Shown here one piece after another: positions 37,746 to 43,181 of a stretch of 43,181 nucleotides of DNA. Made by a program: the position numbers and the translations under genes. The notes beneath the pieces were generated by a model, which was given only the letters and a program-made list of their open reading frames with translations, had not been told where the DNA came from and made no database searches. How positions within the stretch are numbered: position 1 is the first letter of the stretch; each line of letters opens with the position of its first letter. This DNA comes from Priapulus caudatus (Eukaryota > Priapulida > Priapulimorpha > Priapulimorphida > Priapulidae): the NCBI RefSeq assembly GCF_000485595.1, contig NW_014577760.1:80826-124006 (forward strand), in the 5' to 3' direction.

Positions 37746-39135
37746 AAAAACTCGTTATTGAATGGGTGTTTGGAATCATTGACATTGATCAGTTCACCTT
37801 GGAGGTTAGAATCATAGAATATGCCGTACAGAATATGCGGTATAGTTGTACAACTTTCGAGTTGCTGTACATTTGTTTCTGGCATGCACACACCCGTATT
37901 AATTGTGATTATAGATTAGTGTTCACCGTAATATCTAGAATAATGTATGCCCATGCTTGCTCAGTTGCTGCTAGTCAGAAGAAAATCAATTTGCAGTACG
38001 GTACTTGTCTTGAGTTAGTCTATCATTCATACACTGCATTATCATGATTAATTTTATGTGCTAACATTACAGAGTAGGTGGTCTTCTCTGTACATTATTG
38101 TGTCTAGCCCGACCAGGCTGTGTGACTAACGTCAATATACACAGCCTGACATTCATTCATTGGATAATCTTGTACCTCTACAAAAACTGCCAAACAATTA
38201 GTGAATTACGTATATCTCAAATAAAATAATCATCTAAGCATTTCTGCCTTGTTTTGTATCAAGTATAACCTTCACCTTATAAGTTATAGTATTAGTATTC
38301 CAGCGTTGTTATTTAAAAAAACTAATACCTCAGTTTTCTGTGCACAGTGTAAATTTAAAGAGCCAAACCTAAATTTCACTTTAACTGCCAACCGCCATGT
38401 TTCCACTGTGCATGCGTTTCGATCGAAACGCGGAAAACCCGAAACGACATAACCTACCATAGCGTTGCAACTCGCGTTGGTGCGAGCATAAATAAGCATC
38501 ATATACTCGTATATATATAAATATTAAAACATTGAAAACCAGGAAACATCAATCTACAACAACTTAATAATTATCATTGCGAAGATATGTACTTGCCTTG
38601 GGTTTAGGCCTTCGCACTGTGAAAATCGGGTCCATTGCTGATTTTAGTCGCACCGAACATGGCGGACATGGCGGCTGTCTGGTTGTTTTCATCCAATTCA
38701 TCTCAGAAAATACGGCATAACTCGATAAATAAGTAGCGCCCAGTAGTGCCCAGTTACCACGAGCACGCCAGAGGTTTATAGATTCGTTTGAACTATTACA
38801 TGTGACGCTAGCTCTAGCGATGTTTGGATACCTAGCCAACTACAAGTTTTTATGGGCAAGAATTTGAAAGGGTCTTCTAACCCTAGCAAAGACCATTTCT
38901 TGGAGCTATAAAAATATTGTGTCTATATGACTATGTGTGCATAGTTTAGTGCAGTGGGCATTAGGTGATTTCTAAATACCGCCACCGCCGCCGCCGGTGG
39001 TTTCTAATTCAGTCACATGTCTATGACTACTCATATGTAGCGCAGTAAATCGGTGATTCTTCAAGGGTTTGTTTAATTTAGTTTGACTCAATTGTACGAG
39101 TTAGCGTGTGCTAATTCACTTTAAATTCTAATTAA
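37746..39135. other. No recognised exon
   Basis: Possibly first-intron sequence of the gene starting at 37592. At 38659 an ATG within AACATGGCGGACATGGCGGC (two overlapping YY1-like motifs) opens only 25 codons to TAG at 38734. It looks like a promoter-proximal start but has no clear donor. A (CCG)n-like patch lies near 38982-38997. Confidence 0.45.
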
Positions 39136-39404
39136 GGCCAAAACAAAATATAGGTGTGGTTACCGTTTTATGCCGGAAAAAAATAGGGTAGGTAGGTAGG
39201 GAAAACATTTTATTTTATTGAAACATTTTATTTACGACCCATGTCCGAAGGATGTGTGTTGTGCCTTTTGAAGCAGGAACTGTCCAATTCATATTTGTAA
39301 TTTTTTTTTACTTTAAATAAAATTGCCAATAAAATGTTTTGGGTCACTGGGAATAAATAGGGTCGGTCGGGAAACGGTAACCACACCTGTATTTTGTTTT
39401 GCCC
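39136..39404. mobile_element. Harbinger-like MITE (TAA target site)
   Basis: A 269-bp element with inverted ends of about 33 bp. The left is GGCCAAAACAAAATATAGGT and the right in reverse complement GGGCAAAACAAAATACAGGT, both continuing GTGGTTACCGTTT. It is flanked by TAA on both sides (39133-39135 and 39405-39407). A 3-bp TAA site fits PIF/Harbinger. The interior is AT-rich with no transposase. Confidence 0.8.
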
Positions 39405-39407
39405 TAA

Positions 39408-42400
39408 CTATAAGATGCAGTATTAGTGTCTATACTATCAGTCTATATCTTGTAAGTTCACTTGCATTCACTATCAGCACAGTGTTGATTAGATGTACAT
39501 CACTGCAAGTCAATAGTAGTCATTCTTGTTCAGTTGCAATAAGTCTCGTGATTTCCGTAAAGATAATTGTAGATTGCACAGGCAATGGTGCAATCCTATA
39601 AGGCTTTTGCAGACTGAGGCCAGCTGATGCAATCCACAAGCTCTGCCATTAACAAGTATCTTGGAGGTTTACAGCAGCAGATAAATTCATTTAAAATAGA
39701 CTAATTGTTATTTAGTTGGTTTTGACGCACTTGTTTATTTAATCCTGATTATATCTTTTATCTCTCCCTGTTGCTGGTATAACCACATATATCAGTGATC
39801 AGATAATCCTCTGTAAGAGTAAAGGTCAAGTGCAATACTGTACGTACCATCAATTCTATTTCTGTGTATTTGATCTTGCATGTTCCTGGCATTTATGAAA
39901 CTTTGTGCAAAAGTCCATGAAAAGGTCAGTACTCTGCCCTCTCCCCATCCTTACGTCTGTTATACTTATAGCATAAACTTTAATACAGGCATCGGAACAG
40001 AATATACCGTATATGCAGGTAACTGCAGTAGTTAATTGGCGGTTTATAACAAATGCACATGTAGTTTTTTAGCTATAAGAATGCATTTATAGATAATAAG
40101 TAACACATTTTAGATATGATGGGCCCCTATAAGTTTGAGAAAAGGTAAAATGCTATTTGCTGGTCATTTACCTCATAGGATTAGTTGAGATAAAAGGTTA
40201 TTTGTTGTTTTCGATGTCTTGCGACAAAAAATACCTGTGGTTATCACATTGAGGATAAAGGGCCATGGTAGAAAAACACATCGTAGTTTAGAGCTTGGAG
40301 GTCAAGAGTTCAGAGTTAGGGAGAATACTGGTGTTATGTTGGTTATGTAGCCACAGCAGCATATATATGAGCAATGCTGTTCCATGGCAACTCGTGTTCT
40401 TGCACAAGTTCGTGACCGACTACTGACTGTAACAGCCAGCAAGCCCAATTTTAACGGAATCCTGAGCCGTCTGTCTCCATTACCCGTCATAATGTTGGAC
40501 ACATGGTGCACGAGGCTGGGTGAAACCCCAGCTATCCAGTTATGGTGATATATCGGGCTATGGAGGAACCCTACTCCCATTACTTAACTACACATGTGGT
40601 AACTGCACCAGAAAGCTACATTGTAGTGCTTGCTGAGAAAAGGGTAACATGAATTCCATTCGAAGTTATAGCATTTGTGATTATTTTATAGTAAGTATGT
40701 GAGTCCTGTAAGCTATAGGGCATAAATTACAAAAATTGGTTGTGATTTTGTTTTTGAAGTCTGTAATACTACACATATTGTGTTGACAGTAGATTATACG
40801 CCATTTTCTGTACAATGAATCTTGTGGTTGAAAACTGAAAAAGTGTTAAATAATATTTGACCATCGACATTTAGACCCGACGTTGACTTCTGTATATATA
40901 TGAAGATTACATGACAGGTCTGACAATGCAGCCCTGTATGATTGCGTGAGACGGTGAAGTTTGCCATGGGTTATCACGAAGGCAATATGGAACGGTTGTC
41001 CACACCTAGTCATGCCCACTGTATTCTTAGAGGCAGCGTGCAAGTCGCTCCATTTAACAGCGACCAGGGAAAGCCCACGACGCAGTCTCTCAGCTGTGAT
41101 TGCGCTCGTTGATCGATAGATACGAGAGCAGAGTGCGTGCGATGGTCGGTGCACGTGTCCCCAAGGTTTTTACGCTCCCCCCACCGGCGACAGTCGTGCA
41201 GCACGCCTCCCGCGTAACGCGCCGGTCAGAGCTAGCAATCTTGTCGGCGGCGTGCGCGCATTCTTGTGAGCAAACAATACACCCTCACGCGTAGTGCTAG
41301 TCACACATCTATTGTGTCAGTATTAAGTATACATATGAGAAATGCGAGCATTATTGGTGGACAAATCTTAACGTGTAAGTTACGCGGCGTGCATTAGCAC
41401 GTGATGACCGTCAATATTCGTACGTATTTTCCGCTAAGATACAGTCGAAGGCTGCTGCAGCACGGGATGCAAATCGATACATAATGTGTTAGCTAATTAG
41501 CAGGAGGCTGTGCCACTGTTTGTCAGATGATGAGGTGTGTGGACGTGTGGGAGGCAGGTCGTGCTTCACCCCCACCCACTTATGCCGTCGCCGTGCAGCC
41601 ATAGCCAGTGTAGCCTCTCCCCAGCTCTGTCTCACGTGAGTCTATTTTATTCATGCCCCTTCTCGTTCTGCTCTCAAGAATAGAATGGCACAGAGCTTTC
41701 TGTCTAGAAGTGGTCGTATCGCGTTCGGTAAAATTTCGTGTTTTATGGGCGGTAATAATGTGTTTTTAGCTGTACATTGTAACGTCGCTGCACTTGTTGT
41801 AAGTGAACTAGCCACAGGAAGCTAGACTGCTTATGTACCCTGTGCAGCTCTGGTATGCTTCCGATTTCATACGTCATGTGCTATCAATTTTTCCACTTGA
41901 CACTATACTAATGTTTCATTGGGGTATGTTTCTGTGACGATCACTAGCAGTGAGACTGGCCCCCAGCTCGATTTTGCATTGGGGCAGATAAAGGAAAACA
42001 TATCCCTGAAGGAACAGCGGTGCTGGTCTATGTCGCCACTCGCAACCAACTCGCAGAGAAATTCGAATTGGCAGAGCGTAAGACTCGGCGGAAGTTTGTA
42101 CCACGTGTTTTTCCAACACGCGATATGATTCGCTATATATGCAAATGACATGTTTAGCAATGTCTCGGCGATTTTTACGATGTATCGGGGAGGGGGGGGG
42201 GCTGAAGCTAGCGTGTAGTGAAAGAGCGGGCGTTAATCGCACACACATGGCATACTCATGGTGTTGCAGCCGTACCAGATGGTTTAAAAAAAAACTAGCC
42301 ATCATTACAGATATTTTTACTCGGCAGGGGTGAAAAAAACTGGTTTTGCGTAGCGTCCCGTCTCATGTCGTTGGGGTCATAATTGTGAGCGCGGCGGCAG

Positions 42401-42832
42401 TGGCGACGGCGGGGCGACGGCGGCGGCACTGGCCGCACCACGTGTGTTCAGGTCTAGCTGTTCTCCCCCATCCACCAGCCAGCTGTCTCTGCATTTACCC
42501 ACTAGACTGTGTCCAGTAACCATTATGCACTGCCGATTGAAGAAGAACAATAAACTGCTAATAGCGTGCTGTGAATTTCATAGCTCCGTGTCTCGTGAAT
42601 GTTAGTTGTTACTGTTAGGGGCATGTCGATTATGCATGCGTATCCTCTCCACGCACACTTGTGTGCATGCACCCTTGCGTGCATACACCTTTGGTCCTTG
42701 GATCAAACCGGCATTCAGTCTTACAGTCTTGCGTAACTGGATTTGCGGTGAAGGGGATTGGCAAAAATAATAATCGTGAACTTACTCGTGTTTTTCCGTG
42801 GAAACCAGAGACAGTCAGAGAGAGCCCCTCGT
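39408..42832. other. No recognised gene
   Basis: Only short frames occur on both strands; none shows recognisable homology or a coherent splice chain. GCGGCGGCAGTGGCGACGGC-type sequence lies at 42390-42435. This could be intronic to the gene starting at 37592. Confidence 0.5.
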
Positions 42833-42996
42833 GGTAATATATATATATATATATATATGCACACGTGCAGTTGGAGAGGGCTTGAGAGGGAGCAGACATA
42901 GCTTAAATAGTTCAGCTTCTGTTTCTCTATTAGAGAGGCATTTGAAGATCCAGATTCACAAGTAGGTGCGTGCAAAGCAAGCATCTCATAGGTATG

Positions 42997-43036
<40 letters not shown>

Positions 43037-43121
43037 GGCGTGCGGGCGTGCGTGCGTGCATGTTTGTGGATGCATACATGTGTTTGTGGATGCATGTGTG
43101 TGTGTGCGTGTGTGTGTGAGA

Positions 43122-43181
<60 letters not shown>
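42833..43181. repeat. Microsatellite-rich end of the window
   Basis: (AT)n at about 42836-42858, (GTGC)n at about 42992-43060, short (GT)n near 43095-43118 and (GA)n from about 43119 to the last base, where the window stops inside the repeat. Confidence 0.9.

Overview
This is a nuclear contig from a multicellular animal, most likely an invertebrate. The evidence is two spliced genes with clear animal orthologues, GT-AG introns mostly of 60 to 1,250 bp, many short non-autonomous transposons, microsatellites, TTAGGG-like tracts and a 10-base N gap inside a (GT)n run. The species cannot be fixed from the sequence. A compact-genome marine invertebrate such as a sponge is compatible, but that is only an inference.

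Layout. Bases 1 to about 23,200 are gene-poor. They hold minisatellites, microsatellites, two copies each of two MITE families (299-888 and 14723-15248; 1452-1866 and 21687-21966), a 1.7-1.9 kb duplicated segment (2694-4365 and 6152-8055) and a foldback region (5565-6012). Bases 23,200-27,100 carry a weak candidate gene and two copies of a 9-bp-TSD, Mutator-like element. Bases 27,169-37,346 carry the two secure genes, both on the minus strand. SLC25A1 (mitochondrial citrate carrier) has 9 coding exons and 303 codons. TRMT44 (tRNA uridine-44 2'-O-methyltransferase) has 9 coding exons and 685 codons. I rebuilt both exon by exon; every junction keeps the frame and uses GT-AG. A first coding exon of an unidentified plus-strand gene starts at 37592, head to head with TRMT44 across a 245-bp promoter with a CRE and an E-box. 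From there to the end I see only candidate starts, one Harbinger-like MITE and microsatellites.

Most notable structure. At least a dozen tiny palindromic insertions (about 38-81 bp) are scattered through the window, including gene introns. They share ends of the type CAGGAGT...ACTCCTG, their arms differ from copy to copy yet stay self-complementary, and several have perfect 7-bp direct repeats at their borders. Also notable are a Mutator-like family with telomere-like cores, one copy of which sits in SLC25A1 intron 1 and carries a nested MITE, and a 40-bp tandem repeat that has multiplied the 5' splice site of SLC25A1 coding exon 4.

The two named genes do not form a pathway or operon: one exports citrate from mitochondria, the other modifies tRNA-Ser. 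They are simply neighbours.
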